A DNA stretch of 26,070 nt, taken from assembly GCA_048615375.1 (NCBI GenBank), contig JBMCLJ010000007.1, positions 1 to 26,070 of the forward strand, written 5' to 3'. Source of the DNA: JBMCLJ01 sp048615375. Its GTDB lineage: Bacteria > Patescibacteriota > Dojkabacteria > JAOAGR01. The translations under genes and the position numbers were made by a program. This document shows, in pieces, positions 1 through 8,867 of this stretch. Within the stretch, counting starts at the first letter, position 1, and each line of letters begins with the position of its first letter. Under the pieces are notes generated by a model. It had not been told where the DNA came from. It did not search any database and worked only from the letters and a program-made list of their open reading frames with translations.

Positions 1-1951
1 CCAGGACAACCAGCAGGAAAATAAGCACAATCTTGAGTATCATTCCCAGCAAAGCCGTCAAGCCACTATTATCGACTTTTTCCTTCTGTTCTTTTTTCTT
101 CTGTTCCAACTGCTCAAGCTCTTCAAGCTCATCTTCATTTAATTCTTCCAGTTCTTCAAGATCCTGGTTCGGAAAGTCCTCTGGTAATTCCAGACTATCT
201 TCCTGCTCTTGTTCCTGAAGGTCACGGAGTGCCTGCCTTTCTTCATAAGGTGCTCGGGGAAATGCATCTGTCCACCCTGCAAAAGGATAATATACTTCAA
301 CCCAGAACTGCCGGTTGGATTCAGACATGACAAATCTTTTACCTAACGCATCAGCAGGAGAGCCGATATATCCTGTCACCATTCTTGATGGAATACCCAG
401 AGAGCGAAGGATGATCACCATTGCTTCAGAAAATTGAAGGGTATTGCCCTCTTTAGTAGTAAACAGGAACTCTCCATAAGCAGGATTCTCCATGCTGGTT
501 TCTACTTCCTTGTTAGGAAAGTAACGATAATTTTCTGAAAGAAAGGTGTTTACTTCAGTTACGATATCGTCAGGTGCAAGATCATCATACCCGGTGGGGA
601 AAATCTCTTCAAGAAGGTCATCAATTCTCAGATCCTCTGAAGGATATGAAAGATACGGCTGATTTGGTTCGTAACTTTCACCTATAGCATCCTCGTAGTA
701 AAAAAAGTTATTAACCTTTTTTGAGGTGATAGTCGCATCATTTAACGAATCCATATTGCCTGCAGCCAATAATGAATCATCACGCTGCCTAAGGAATAAA
801 TACTGTTCGGATTCCATCGGCAGTGTAATATGAGGGATTACCTTTGACTGATACACTTGATTAAAGGTGTAGTTCGCTTCGTAGTCTGTGAAGTTATTGT
901 ATTGTCTGTCAAACTCTTTCTGCTCCGGTAAAAGCGTATTCAGAGTCTTGTTTGAAGGGAAAATATCCTCTGCTTTCCGCACAGTAAACTTGGCCTGATT
1001 TTCGTCCCAGACGGGATAGGAAACCGCTTTTGCAGGCAGGTAGAAGCTCTGAAATTTTTTATTCAGTTCAATAGTAAATAATTGATAGTCTTCACTTGAG
1101 ATAGAGAGAGGGTTTTCATAGGGGTTTTGCTGTTTTTCATCTTCACCGGGGTATTCCTTTTGCTTAAGTTTCTCTTGAAGAGCTTCTTTTTTTTCCTGAA
1201 TCTCTTCATCGAGTTCCTGCTGTTTCTTCACTTCTTCCTGGAACTCAATATGCGCTGCTCCAAGGTAGATACTTACTATTGCCGGTATGATTATGAGCAG
1301 AACAATCAGCGCTACACTTGCAATTCCTTTTTTTATAGGAACCGCAGGTTTTCTGAGATCACGGGCAAACTTAAGGAGACTGTCAAAGTATAGCAGTATA
1401 CTGAAAAGTACAAAAAAACCTAAAAGAATAAGTAGTATATCCAGCCTGATCAGCGAAGTAATGTCATCCGATGACTGCTTCGTTGCTTCATTTGCAAGCA
1501 ATACCGTGCCGAGACCCGTAAACGCGTAAAATGCTAACGCGATACCTGCTGACCGTAGCCGAATAAGGAACCAGGTAGCGGATCCAAATAGAAAATAGTA
1601 TATCGCGCTCAAATAAAGACCACCCAGTATCGCACCATCCATAGGAGCGGTAAACACAAAAACCAGAAGAACAAATGCAGCAATTACAAGCACAGTATGC
1701 ACTAAAAAAACAATCCAGGTTCTGATTTTACTTAACGCGATAAAAAATAAAATTACCGTACCTGCAATACTGGTTATGCTCATGATGGTCAGAGCGAGTA
1801 TTCCTTCTGACTTTTCCGGTGCAGCGCCGACATACACATCTCCCAGAATAACAATATAGAACAACGAACATAATGTATACACAATAATAAGGAAGTTAGT
1901 AACTGTAAGAAGTACAAAATTTATGTTTTTAAATGGTGCAAAATACTTCAT
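1..1951 (-). CDS. Membrane transglutaminase-like protein (TgpA-type), C-terminus cut by window edge; catalytic triad replaced
   Basis: I translated this by hand: it is open from the ATG at 1951 to the left edge, 650 codons with no stop. Residues 1-225 hold about six to seven hydrophobic segments. A charged coiled coil follows (about 225-262, rich in E, K and Q), then an extracytoplasmic region with a transglutaminase-like core around 490-570. The fold signature is clear: a 'GIPSRMVTGY' strand-loop after the nucleophile position and 'WVEVYYPFAGW' around the His position. The expected Cys (usually G-x-C-x-x-F) is Thr504, in 'EGNTLQFSEA'. The expected His is Gln548, in 'RQFWVEVY'. The expected Asp (D-P-T) is Phe564, in 'DAFPR'. 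An acidic Leu/Glu-rich stretch and a last membrane helix begin just before the edge. The start overlaps the DUF58 stop as ATGA, so translation is coupled. The family usually sits beside MoxR and DUF58 genes, as here. It probably binds rather than cleaves or crosslinks. Confidence 0.85.
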   Translation of the reverse strand, partial: MKYFAPFKNINFVLLTVTNFLIIVYTLCSLFYIVILGDVYVGAAPEKSEGILALTIMSITSIAGTVILFFIALSKIRTWIVFLVHTVLVIAAFVLLVFVFTAPMDGAILGGLYLSAIYYFLFGSATWFLIRLRSAGIALAFYAFTGLGTVLLANEATKQSSDDITSLIRLDILLILLGFFVLFSILLYFDSLLKFARDLRKPAVPIKKGIASVALIVLLIIIPAIVSIYLGAAHIEFQEEVKKQQELDEEIQEKKEALQEKLKQKEYPGEDEKQQNPYENPLSISSEDYQLFTIELNKKFQSFYLPAKAVSYPVWDENQAKFTVRKAEDIFPSNKTLNTLLPEQKEFDRQYNNFTDYEANYTFNQVYQSKVIPHITLPMESEQYLFLRQRDDSLLAAGNMDSLNDATITSKKVNNFFYYEDAIGESYEPNQPYLSYPSEDLRIDDLLEEIFPTGYDDLAPDDIVTEVNTFLSENYRYFPNKEVETSMENPAYGEFLFTTKEGNTLQFSEAMVIILRSLGIPSRMVTGYIGSPADALGKRFVMSESNRQFWVEVYYPFAGWTDAFPRAPYEERQALRDLQEQEQEDSLELPEDFPNQDLEELEELNEDELEELEQLEQKKKEQKEKVDNSGLTALLGMILKIVLIFLLVVL

Positions 1952-3534
1952 GGTTGTGCGAGAGCGCTACTTAATCCTTGTCCAGAGCGAATAATTATTG
2001 TATTGGGATCCGGCATAAAACTACTTCTGCGAATTAGATCCGCTACCTGTTCAGAAATACCGGTATTCTTTGATTTCACATGGAAGTATTCCGGTGTGAA
2101 TAACGCCCACTTATAATTACGTTTTTTCTTGACAATTGTAGTATAAGCGAGGTAACTCACGACATCAACTGTAATCGTCATTGCCAGCGTGTTTGCTTGT
2201 TGTCCGAAATGATTTTTGTAGTACGGTCCTGAAAGTGAGTTATTGACAAGTATAATCCCTCCTTTGTCTTGCAATGCTTCAAGTCCCTGTGTCTGTGACT
2301 GGCCTTGATGATTGATCTGGACGACCTGTTTCCTTTGGACAACTTGTATAGACCCTGCAGATACATTTTGTGAAGCGAACGCATCATAACGAACATAACA
2401 CAGCTCCTTAAGCACATCATGAGAATTCGATAAGTCAACTACACGCAAACCACCTCCAAGGATATACGCAATTGTAACTTTTGAACCATTTTTAATGTAG
2501 AAGTGAGCTACTGTTGCCGCTGCACTTACCTGATGGTCAAGCACATCTTCCATCATATCCACCAACGCTGAGGATTGGTCTCCAGAGGTATTGGCCCGGT
2601 ACATAATCCTGTTACCGGAATCATTCACTGCGGGAATATTCCTAACCCTGGAATTATCTATAAAAAGTGTTATTTTATCCTGTATATATAGATTAATGCT
2701 TTCAGGACGACGAACGAGCAATTTGTCTTCCTGCCGGGCACTTAGTTTCCAGTTTATTTTACGAATATCGTCCTGAGGAGAATATTCACGGATATCATAG
2801 TAATTATCATCATTTATAATTGTCCGTAGCTGCTTAAACTCTTTATAGCTTTTATTAAGCATTTTCTGGTTTAGTTTCTGCACATTTTCATAATATGGGA
2901 GGATATAAATAGTTTTTATCTGGTTCACGTACACATGAGTCTGAACAAAACCAAAAAAATCATTAAAAGTAAATAGCATTGGACCAATTTCATATCTGCC
3001 ACGCCTGGATCGAGGAAGGTAAATCTCGGGTTGTTTGAAGAATGCACGATTAAGTTCAAACCGAAGGCTGCTGCCGAGCCTTTCCGGTACGTATATTTCC
3101 AGTTTTGCAGGAAAAAGATATGCCAGAGTTGAAAGAACAGGTACAAACACCCTTGAAATTTTCAGTGGCTGGTCAGCGTAATAAGTATCATTGGATAATA
3201 CAATATCAATTTCTTTTTTACGTAACTCAACGAGCAGTTTGAATACAAGGGTAATAATCAGGCTCACTCCTATCAGCATAAGAAGGAAAACGCCAAGACT
3301 GAGTAGCGCTCCAAATGGATTAGGTACAAAGTAACCAATAAGAATAATTACAATACTGATAATAATTGCTGTAAGCCCCCGTATCGTTAAAAAATCATAG
3401 TATGTAGAAAACTTCAGAAGTTTACGCGATGGAGAAAAACGGAGTATGAGCTTTACGAATATGACAAACAGAAGTAGCGGAAAACCGCAACACAATACTA
3501 AAAGCGTAATTATTCCAATGGTTGAGTCACTCAT
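1948..3534 (-). CDS. DUF58-family membrane protein
   Basis: The 528-aa protein has three predicted N-terminal membrane helices (about 7-31, 53-70 and 76-101). An extracytoplasmic or peripheral beta-rich part follows, with the family's 'RRGRYEIGP...NDFFGF' element at 177-196. The DUF58 signature lies at about 247-275 ('IREYSPQDDIRKINWK' then 'SAR'), followed by a von Willebrand A-like strand ending in a D-x-S (residues 293-295, 'FIDNS'). DUF58 proteins are partners of MoxR AAA+ ATPases; their exact role is unsettled, but cell-envelope or complex assembly is usual. It starts 15 bp after moxR with no visible Shine-Dalgarno and ends in an ATGA overlap with the transglutaminase-like gene, so the three are one transcription unit. 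Length is at the long end for the family because of the C-terminal extension. Confidence 0.88.
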   Translation of the reverse strand: MSDSTIGIITLLVLCCGFPLLLFVIFVKLILRFSPSRKLLKFSTYYDFLTIRGLTAIIISIVIILIGYFVPNPFGALLSLGVFLLMLIGVSLIITLVFKLLVELRKKEIDIVLSNDTYYADQPLKISRVFVPVLSTLAYLFPAKLEIYVPERLGSSLRFELNRAFFKQPEIYLPRSRRGRYEIGPMLFTFNDFFGFVQTHVYVNQIKTIYILPYYENVQKLNQKMLNKSYKEFKQLRTIINDDNYYDIREYSPQDDIRKINWKLSARQEDKLLVRRPESINLYIQDKITLFIDNSRVRNIPAVNDSGNRIMYRANTSGDQSSALVDMMEDVLDHQVSAAATVAHFYIKNGSKVTIAYILGGGLRVVDLSNSHDVLKELCYVRYDAFASQNVSAGSIQVVQRKQVVQINHQGQSQTQGLEALQDKGGIILVNNSLSGPYYKNHFGQQANTLAMTITVDVVSYLAYTTIVKKKRNYKWALFTPEYFHVKSKNTGISEQVADLIRRSSFMPDPNTIIIRSGQGLSSALAQP

Positions 3535-3549
3535 AAGGCGCGGTATGCA

Positions 3550-4476
3550 TTAATAGCTAATCGTTATTCTGCTCAGTATTTCATCAATCTTAGCGATAGC
3601 GTTATTCTCAGAATAGCTTAACCTGTGCTCAAGCACGTTATAGATAACACGTTTAATATCTTCGATTGCAACGTAATCACGCCCATTCATGAGAGCAGAA
3701 GCCATCGCTACCCGGCATAGACGCAGCATTGCACGGGTGCTTAACCCTCCGGACTCTGTCTGAACAGAACGGCTTTGGAGCGCTATTTCAGCGAGATACT
3801 CATAAATCTTTTCATGTACCTTAATGGATTTTAAGGCTTCCTGCCATCGCAATATATCATCTGAAGAACAGACAGCAGATATGTTTTTGATTGGGTCGTA
3901 AGCAGATATCTGGTTCTTGAAAATTTCAATTTCTACTTCTTTATTCGGAAAACCAATAGCAGTACGAATACTGAACCTGTCCAGCTGCGCAACGGGGAGT
4001 GGATAGGTACCGTCATGGTCTATCGGGTTCTGCGTGGCGATTACGAAAAACGGCTTCGGAAGGGTATAAATTGTGCCATCAACGGTCACCTGTTTTTCTT
4101 CCATAGCTTCCAGAAGAGCTGACTGGGTCTTCGGCGTTGTACGATTAATCTCGTCTGCAAGGAGAATATTCGTGAAGACTGGCCCCGGTTTGAACTCAAA
4201 TTCGCGATCTTTTTGATTAAATATATTCAAGCCGGTGATATCCGTAGGCATTAAGTCCGGGGTGAACTGAATACGCTTAAAATCTCCATGTATGCTTTTC
4301 GCGAGAGCTTTTGCGAGCACAGTCTTCCCAACTCCCGGCACATCACGCAAGAGCACCGAACCTTCGGAAATAAAACCCATTAAAATGAGCCGTATCACCT
4401 CATCTTTACCCTTGATAACCTGAGATATATTACTAACCAGTTGGGAAATCTGCTGAGCAGCTTGCGTGTAGTCCAT
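3550..4476 (-). CDS. MoxR-family AAA+ ATPase
   Basis: This 308-aa cytoplasmic ATPase has Walker A 'DVPGVGKT' at 45-52, Walker B 'ILLADEI' at 104-110 with the typical 'NRTTPKTQSALLEAMEE' after it, and sensor-1 Asn in 'ATQNP' at 147-151. The MoxR-specific 'GTYPLPVAQLDRF' loop is at 156-168. A C-terminal lid domain contains 'LSTRAMLRL'. Members act as chaperone-like ATPases that activate or insert cofactors or partners carrying DUF58/VWA domains. The partner is probably the DUF58 protein encoded 15 bp downstream. The length is normal and no key residue is missing. A -10-like TATAGT lies 7 bp upstream of the ATG, so this gene may start its own leaderless message as well as being read from the surface-protein operon. 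Confidence 0.93.
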   Translation of the reverse strand: MDYTQAAQQISQLVSNISQVIKGKDEVIRLILMGFISEGSVLLRDVPGVGKTVLAKALAKSIHGDFKRIQFTPDLMPTDITGLNIFNQKDREFEFKPGPVFTNILLADEINRTTPKTQSALLEAMEEKQVTVDGTIYTLPKPFFVIATQNPIDHDGTYPLPVAQLDRFSIRTAIGFPNKEVEIEIFKNQISAYDPIKNISAVCSSDDILRWQEALKSIKVHEKIYEYLAEIALQSRSVQTESGGLSTRAMLRLCRVAMASALMNGRDYVAIEDIKRVIYNVLEHRLSYSENNAIAKIDEILSRITISY

Positions 4477-4483
4477 TATGTTT

Positions 4484-4489
4484 ACTATA
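4484..4489 (-). promoter_or_regulatory. Candidate -10 box for moxR
   Basis: TATAGT on the minus strand (5 of 6 to TATAAT) ends 7 bp before the moxR ATG, which puts the expected transcription start at or next to the A of the ATG. No good -35 is visible. The 98-bp gap upstream of moxR has no gene and would be the natural place for an internal promoter. Confidence 0.35.
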
Positions 4490-4574
4490 GTTTATTTACA
4501 TTAATAGTATTGGTTTACTACAAGAATAGCAATCTTATATCAACACAATATATACTCCAAGTATACCACACATT

Positions 4575-6038
4575 TTATTTCGTTTCGCGTGCCAGGATAC
4601 CCTGGTTGATAATCAGTAACTCTTCACCTGTCACACAGAGCACTATTCTCCCATTATCCAGTATAGCGCTGCAGAAACCTGGTTCATACATAATATCAGG
4701 ATTATAGATGACATGCTGATTGGATTGATACTCGACAACCTCAAGGAGGTACGTATCATTAGTTGTATAATATTCTATATTGGATTCTAACGACTGTATT
4801 TCAGGCGAGGTAAGCATGTTGCGTATAACCTCTTCACGAACTCGAATAGAATATACCACTCCATAGGCATTAATTATAGAAAAAACAACTGCAAAAACGA
4901 ATACTGAGTACAGCAGTCCCCTGTACACTCGTTTCTTGAACACTGTAATGAGATTCGGCACGAATACCAGCAACGGCAGTAATACAGGGAAAACATACCT
5001 TCCTGTATCCCAGTAATTATATTTTGCAAAAAACGGGAAGTACAATACGGAAAACACTACACAGGGAGTAATAAGCGCCAATAGAGAAAATGCCATATCC
5101 TTCGTTCCTTTCTCACGAATTGAACGAATGTACGAATAAATAACTACCATCGAAAGTATCATAAATACCAGGAGATTCGCGCCATAGTATCCTTGTGCAG
5201 CCACGCGTATATTCCCTTCTTCAAATGCCTGAACAGCACTGTATGAAGGATACTCCCAGAAGTACGCAAAAGACTTTTCAATCTGCCCCGGCAAGCTCTC
5301 AAAGCCAATAAAACTCAAAGCAGAACGTTCTTCTTCCTGTCCGATCGTTTGGTAGATAGATCCATGAACGAAGTAGTTTTTCACCAGCCACGGGGAGAAA
5401 AGCGCATAGCCAATAAACAACGCTGACAACACTTTCAAGAGGACAGTCTTATTGTGGATTATTGCAAATATAAAAGCTATGAATCCTGGCAATAACACCA
5501 ACGCCATTGGCTTCGTACCTGCAAATAATAACACAAGTACACAAAGTACCAGGAACGCTTTCCAGTTATCTTGATACGTAATCAGTTTATTGATAATTGC
5601 AAGAAAAAGAAGAGTGAATAACATATCCGGCAAAATAGCCACTGATAAGAGCAATGTCCAGCTCAGCATACTCCAGAGTATAAGAATCCATGCAATGTAT
5701 TTTTCATTACAACGTATGTTTCTTAAAAAATGTACTGCCTCACGAAACGCCAGTATGAATACTAACAATGAAAAGAGCTTATACCCCAGCACCTCCATGA
5801 ATGAAGGAAATAAAACTATAACAAGCGTGAGACACATCGAATACACAGGCGGCGTCCATGATGAAAAGTCAGCCTCGAGAAATCGCATACCATCAGGTAT
5901 ATATCGATCAATTCCATCAATGAATAGAGATGGCGGAGATAGTACAAGCATCGGCACACGAATTATCAGCGAGAATAACAACACATTCCTGATTGTTACT
6001 ATTCTGCCAAACAACGGTTTATAAAATTCGAACATCAT
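4575..6038 (-). CDS. GT-C-type polytopic membrane glycosyltransferase
   Basis: The 487-aa protein has about ten to twelve hydrophobic helices. The first periplasmic loop carries an acidic motif ('IDGIDRYIPDG', D41/D44) and a 'TPPVY' segment (62-66), as in GT-C lipid-phosphate-sugar transferases of the PMT/ArnT/GT39-GT83 type. In these the loop Asp binds metal or activates the acceptor, and a polyprenyl-phosphate sugar is the donor. A soluble C-terminal tail of about 80 residues follows the last helix. It lies 25 bp downstream of the LPKTN surface protein on the same strand, so it may glycosylate that protein or a surface glycan; this is inference. Two ATGs are adjacent at the start (6038 and 6035), and no Shine-Dalgarno is seen. 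The exact family and substrate cannot be told from sequence alone. Confidence 0.68.
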   Translation of the reverse strand: MMFEFYKPLFGRIVTIRNVLLFSLIIRVPMLVLSPPSLFIDGIDRYIPDGMRFLEADFSSWTPPVYSMCLTLVIVLFPSFMEVLGYKLFSLLVFILAFREAVHFLRNIRCNEKYIAWILILWSMLSWTLLLSVAILPDMLFTLLFLAIINKLITYQDNWKAFLVLCVLVLLFAGTKPMALVLLPGFIAFIFAIIHNKTVLLKVLSALFIGYALFSPWLVKNYFVHGSIYQTIGQEEERSALSFIGFESLPGQIEKSFAYFWEYPSYSAVQAFEEGNIRVAAQGYYGANLLVFMILSMVVIYSYIRSIREKGTKDMAFSLLALITPCVVFSVLYFPFFAKYNYWDTGRYVFPVLLPLLVFVPNLITVFKKRVYRGLLYSVFVFAVVFSIINAYGVVYSIRVREEVIRNMLTSPEIQSLESNIEYYTTNDTYLLEVVEYQSNQHVIYNPDIMYEPGFCSAILDNGRIVLCVTGEELLIINQGILARETK

Positions 6039-6063
6039 TGGTTATTCACTCAAAATGTCTCTT

Positions 6064-7770
6064 TCACCGTCTCCTTCCTCGTCGCTGCGCCTCACGGAAT
6101 ACCTTCTCTTCAAAACTGCCGGCTCTACTTAAACGCAGTTGAATCCGTTTAACAACCAGTGGAGTAGCCAGCACTGCACCGGTTGTCAGCGCTGCCATAA
6201 TACTCATCTGTGTGATATTTGTTTTTGGCAGTTCTGTCGGTGTTGGACTGATAAGCACTGTTATTAACGCGTCATCTTCATCCAGAAGCTCGTTATCCTG
6301 GTCATACAAATAAGCTGTATTAGGATACTCACCTTTCTCTGCAGGGGCAGTCATCTGATAGGTTATGATTACGGACTCCTGCGGAGCTATAGGGATTGGA
6401 GCAGCAGTAAAGTCCCATGTCAGTATGTCCCCATCATCTGTTGGAGTAACAGCCACAGCTGAACCATCAGGCGCTTCAACATTTGAGCTGCCATCTACAT
6501 AGGTAAGCGCATCGTTATAATCATCAGTTACTTTATAAACATTATCGTCCGCCTCAGAAAGATTTGTCACAGTCAAAGTATAATCTACAACCTGCGATGG
6601 GTCAGCTGCAGTGGGATTCGCATCCTTTATAATAATCAGCTGATCCTCCGGAGTCGGGGTAGGATCCGGAGGTAGTTTTTCCAGGGATACTACGCATTCG
6701 CTTGTCGATCCTGCACCTCCAACATACGCGTTGAGTTGAAGTTTGTTAATTGGTTCTCCAGTATTAAGGTCGGTCTTATCTTCAAATAACTGCTTATATG
6801 AAACTGTTAAATTAGCTGTCAACACCTGATTGCTTACAGTTCCTGAAACCGGATGAACAGTTCTTTTATCTCCGTTATCAGCTGTATCAACTACCAAAGG
6901 TTCAAGAGCCGGGTCAATACCAGCAGACTTAGGGTTATTGGGGCTATTGAGATTTTCCAGATTAAAGAATGCGATACCACCATCATTACTTGTCGGTTTT
7001 GTTACGCGAACGCTAATATCAGCTGTTTCTCCGGGTTTTAAACCTTTTGATTTAGCCCCATCTACAGTCATAGTTTCACAAACGGGCGGATCATAGCAAC
7101 GTGGATCTTTTACCTCCCTGCTTGTTTCATTACCATTACAATCTCTGACGACCCAGTCAGTTCCTTCACAGGTTGCAGACTCTTCGCACACACAGCGCGG
7201 ATCGTTTTCCTCAACACTCACCACAGTATTATTGCAGTCACGCTTTACCCAGTTATTTCCTTCACATTGTTCGGATTCCTCACAGACACAGTCAACTCCT
7301 GAAGATTTGAAGACACCGTCCCTGACAGTCTTCCCTCCTATCTCACACTCTATGTCTGCCTGGCATGAGCCACACTCACCCGGATCACAGTTTATAGAAA
7401 CAGAATCTTCATGACCTGCCGGTACGGAGTAACTTTTCGAACCTCCCGAAGTAGGATTAGAACTGCATTGACCACTTTTCCCGTCATCTCCGCTTGAGGA
7501 GTCACACTTATGCTGTAAAACCTTACACGATCCGGAAAGAGTCTGGTTGGTACAATTAACAATCGTGATCTTGCCAGTCTGACCACCACCATATCCATAT
7601 GCACCACTATCGCCATCACAACCAATAGTTTTAGACGACGCGTCACTGTCTGTCGGGGCAACACTTTCTTCATTCTGCAAACTCATTGCAAGAAAAATTG
7701 CAACACCAATTAATCCCAGTGTAAACACCATCAGTGTTATAGCAAAAACTTTTACCTTTCCTCGACCCAT
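6064..7770 (-). CDS. Cys-rich, DUF11-containing surface protein with LPKTN sorting signal
   Basis: The 568-aa protein has a signal/anchor helix at 8-30. A Gly- and Cys-rich segment (50-160) leads into two tandem 32-residue Cys-rich units (161-192 and 193-224, pattern CVCEES..CEG..WV.RDCN). A beta-sandwich-like region follows (about 240-365), then a Pro/Thr spacer and a DUF11-type repeat (about 378-506; 'DYTLTVTNLS' and 'TYVDGSSNV' are typical). The C-terminus is a sortase signal: LPKTN at 514-518, a hydrophobic stretch (520-540), then a basic tail of 28 residues ending RRGRRR. The fifth motif position is Asn rather than Gly, and the tail is unusually long for a sorting signal. The sortase at 10105-10779 is the only candidate enzyme in the window. 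First gene of the minus-strand surface operon; the 12 Cys in the two repeats suggest disulfides outside the cell. Confidence 0.85.
   Translation of the reverse strand: MGRGKVKVFAITLMVFTLGLIGVAIFLAMSLQNEESVAPTDSDASSKTIGCDGDSGAYGYGGGQTGKITIVNCTNQTLSGSCKVLQHKCDSSSGDDGKSGQCSSNPTSGGSKSYSVPAGHEDSVSINCDPGECGSCQADIECEIGGKTVRDGVFKSSGVDCVCEESEQCEGNNWVKRDCNNTVVSVEENDPRCVCEESATCEGTDWVVRDCNGNETSREVKDPRCYDPPVCETMTVDGAKSKGLKPGETADISVRVTKPTSNDGGIAFFNLENLNSPNNPKSAGIDPALEPLVVDTADNGDKRTVHPVSGTVSNQVLTANLTVSYKQLFEDKTDLNTGEPINKLQLNAYVGGAGSTSECVVSLEKLPPDPTPTPEDQLIIIKDANPTAADPSQVVDYTLTVTNLSEADDNVYKVTDDYNDALTYVDGSSNVEAPDGSAVAVTPTDDGDILTWDFTAAPIPIAPQESVIITYQMTAPAEKGEYPNTAYLYDQDNELLDEDDALITVLISPTPTELPKTNITQMSIMAALTTGAVLATPLVVKRIQLRLSRAGSFEEKVFREAQRRGRRR
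7099..7290 (-). repeat. Tandem 2 x 96-bp coding repeat (32-aa Cys-rich unit)
   Basis: These bases encode residues 161-192 and 193-224 of the surface protein. The units share C-V-C-E-E-S, C-E-G, W-V, R-D-C-N and D-P-R at identical spacing. A third unit seems to begin with the Cys of 'CYDPPVC' but does not continue. This is an in-frame internal duplication. Confidence 0.85.
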
Positions 7771-7793
7771 TGAATTTCTGATTTACGTGTTCT

Positions 7794-7822
7794 ACCATAG
7801 AGTTTTGTCAAAGTTTTATCAA
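7794..7822 (-). promoter_or_regulatory. Promoter of the surface-protein operon
   Basis: On the minus strand TTGATA (7817-7822, 5 of 6 to TTGACA), a 17-bp spacer, then TATGGT (7794-7799, 4 of 6 to TATAAT). It sits in the divergent gap between the surface-protein gene and the bactofilin-like remnant. The expected start point gives a leader of about 17 nt. Confidence 0.5.
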
Positions 7823-7921
7823 GTGCTTACACTGGCGGACACGTAATGAATTTCTGAAATTCTGCCTTTATATACCCCGGACATATTGCAAATCTGTCGA
7901 AAAGATGGAAAATAAGAGTTG

Positions 7922-8809
7922 ATGATCATCAGTACCAGGTTTTCAAAACATATATTTATCTCACTGGGGACAGCCAGCATTATCCTGCTTTTAGGCATAC
8001 TCCTGGCAGATTCTGCTTCTGCATCACGATATATCGATGCGGGTAATGCGGAATTTACGTTACAAGACAAGCTGATTCAAGAAAATGTGTATATTTCAGG
8101 CGAAAATATTGTCGTTGATTCAGAAATCACAAAGGATCTTACTATTGCCGGTGAAAAAATTCGAGTTAATGGAGATATTGGCGACAATCTCTATGCAGCT
8201 GGTGGGGTTGTGCAGATAGATGGTAATATTGCTGGTGGGATAATCATAGTAAACGGCTCTATCAATGATGACTTAAAACTAGCAGGAGGTCAGGTATATA
8301 TTAATTCAGAAAAGATCACTGGCGATTTGAATATACTCGCCGGAGAGGTCACCATACACACCTCAATGGAAATCGAAGGCGAGCAGAATCTATCAGGGAA
8401 TCCAGTGATGTTGTGAATTCAATTGATGATGTTGACAGAACAGATATCACCTTCCCTACTGGCAGTATCATCACATTTCTTTCTATCGCATATTATTTCG
8501 CGCACTTTTTATTTCTGCTGGGCTGGATATTGACGGGAATTGTCATACTTACGTTATTCCCGGTACGGTCAAGGCGTGCACTCAATACATTACATTGACA
8601 CAGGATGTACGTTCTTCACTCACTTCCTTCGGGTATTCGGTAAGCTCATGTTCGGCAGGCTTATTTCCGGTCAGAAAGGTTTGATACTCTGACTGGTACT
8701 TGGTTTAATTACGGGTTCACTCATCGACCTTATTCTTCCCTTCTTTGGAGGGTTTTTCCAGACACTGATTATTGCCTGGGGATTACTTAAGTTAAAAGTA
8801 CTACGATGA
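7922..8809 (+). pseudogene. Bactofilin-like (polymer-forming) membrane protein, broken by frameshifts and an internal loss
   Basis: The intact 5' part (7922-8416, 164 aa) has a signal peptide with an A-S-A cleavage-like site near residue 34. It then has short beta-helix repeats ('LTIAGEKIRVNGDIGDNLYA', 'GGVVQIDGN', 'AGGQVYINSEKITGDL') like those in bactofilin-related proteins. A TGA at 8414-8416 ends that frame. Coding resumes at 8413 in another frame with two membrane helices and 'LFPVRSRRALNTL', stops at 8598, and resumes from about 8600 in a third frame ('FGKLMFGRLISGQKG', an in-frame TGA, then 'LPFFGGFFQTLIIAWGLL') to 8809. Intact relatives have a beta-helix followed by a four-helix membrane tail, so the middle helices appear to be lost. 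The 164-aa secreted part could still be made. A TTG lies one codon upstream at 7919; ATG 7922 is preferred. Confidence 0.7.
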
Positions 8810-8822
8810 GAAAAGCAAGGGA

Positions 8823-8867
8823 AACACGTACGGACACAGAACCGGAGGAATACGTGTTAATCTTTTT
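8823..8867 (+). terminator. Possible terminator hairpin after the bactofilin-like remnant
   Basis: AACACGTA (8823-8830) pairs perfectly with TACGTGTT (8851-8858) across a 20-nt loop and is followed by AATCTTTTT. It overlaps the last codons of the convergent DUF368 gene. The stem is short and the loop large, so this is tentative. Confidence 0.3.

Noticed and set aside
33..218. Ser-rich plus-strand ORF
   Set aside because: Antisense of the acidic Glu-rich stretch of the transglutaminase-like protein.
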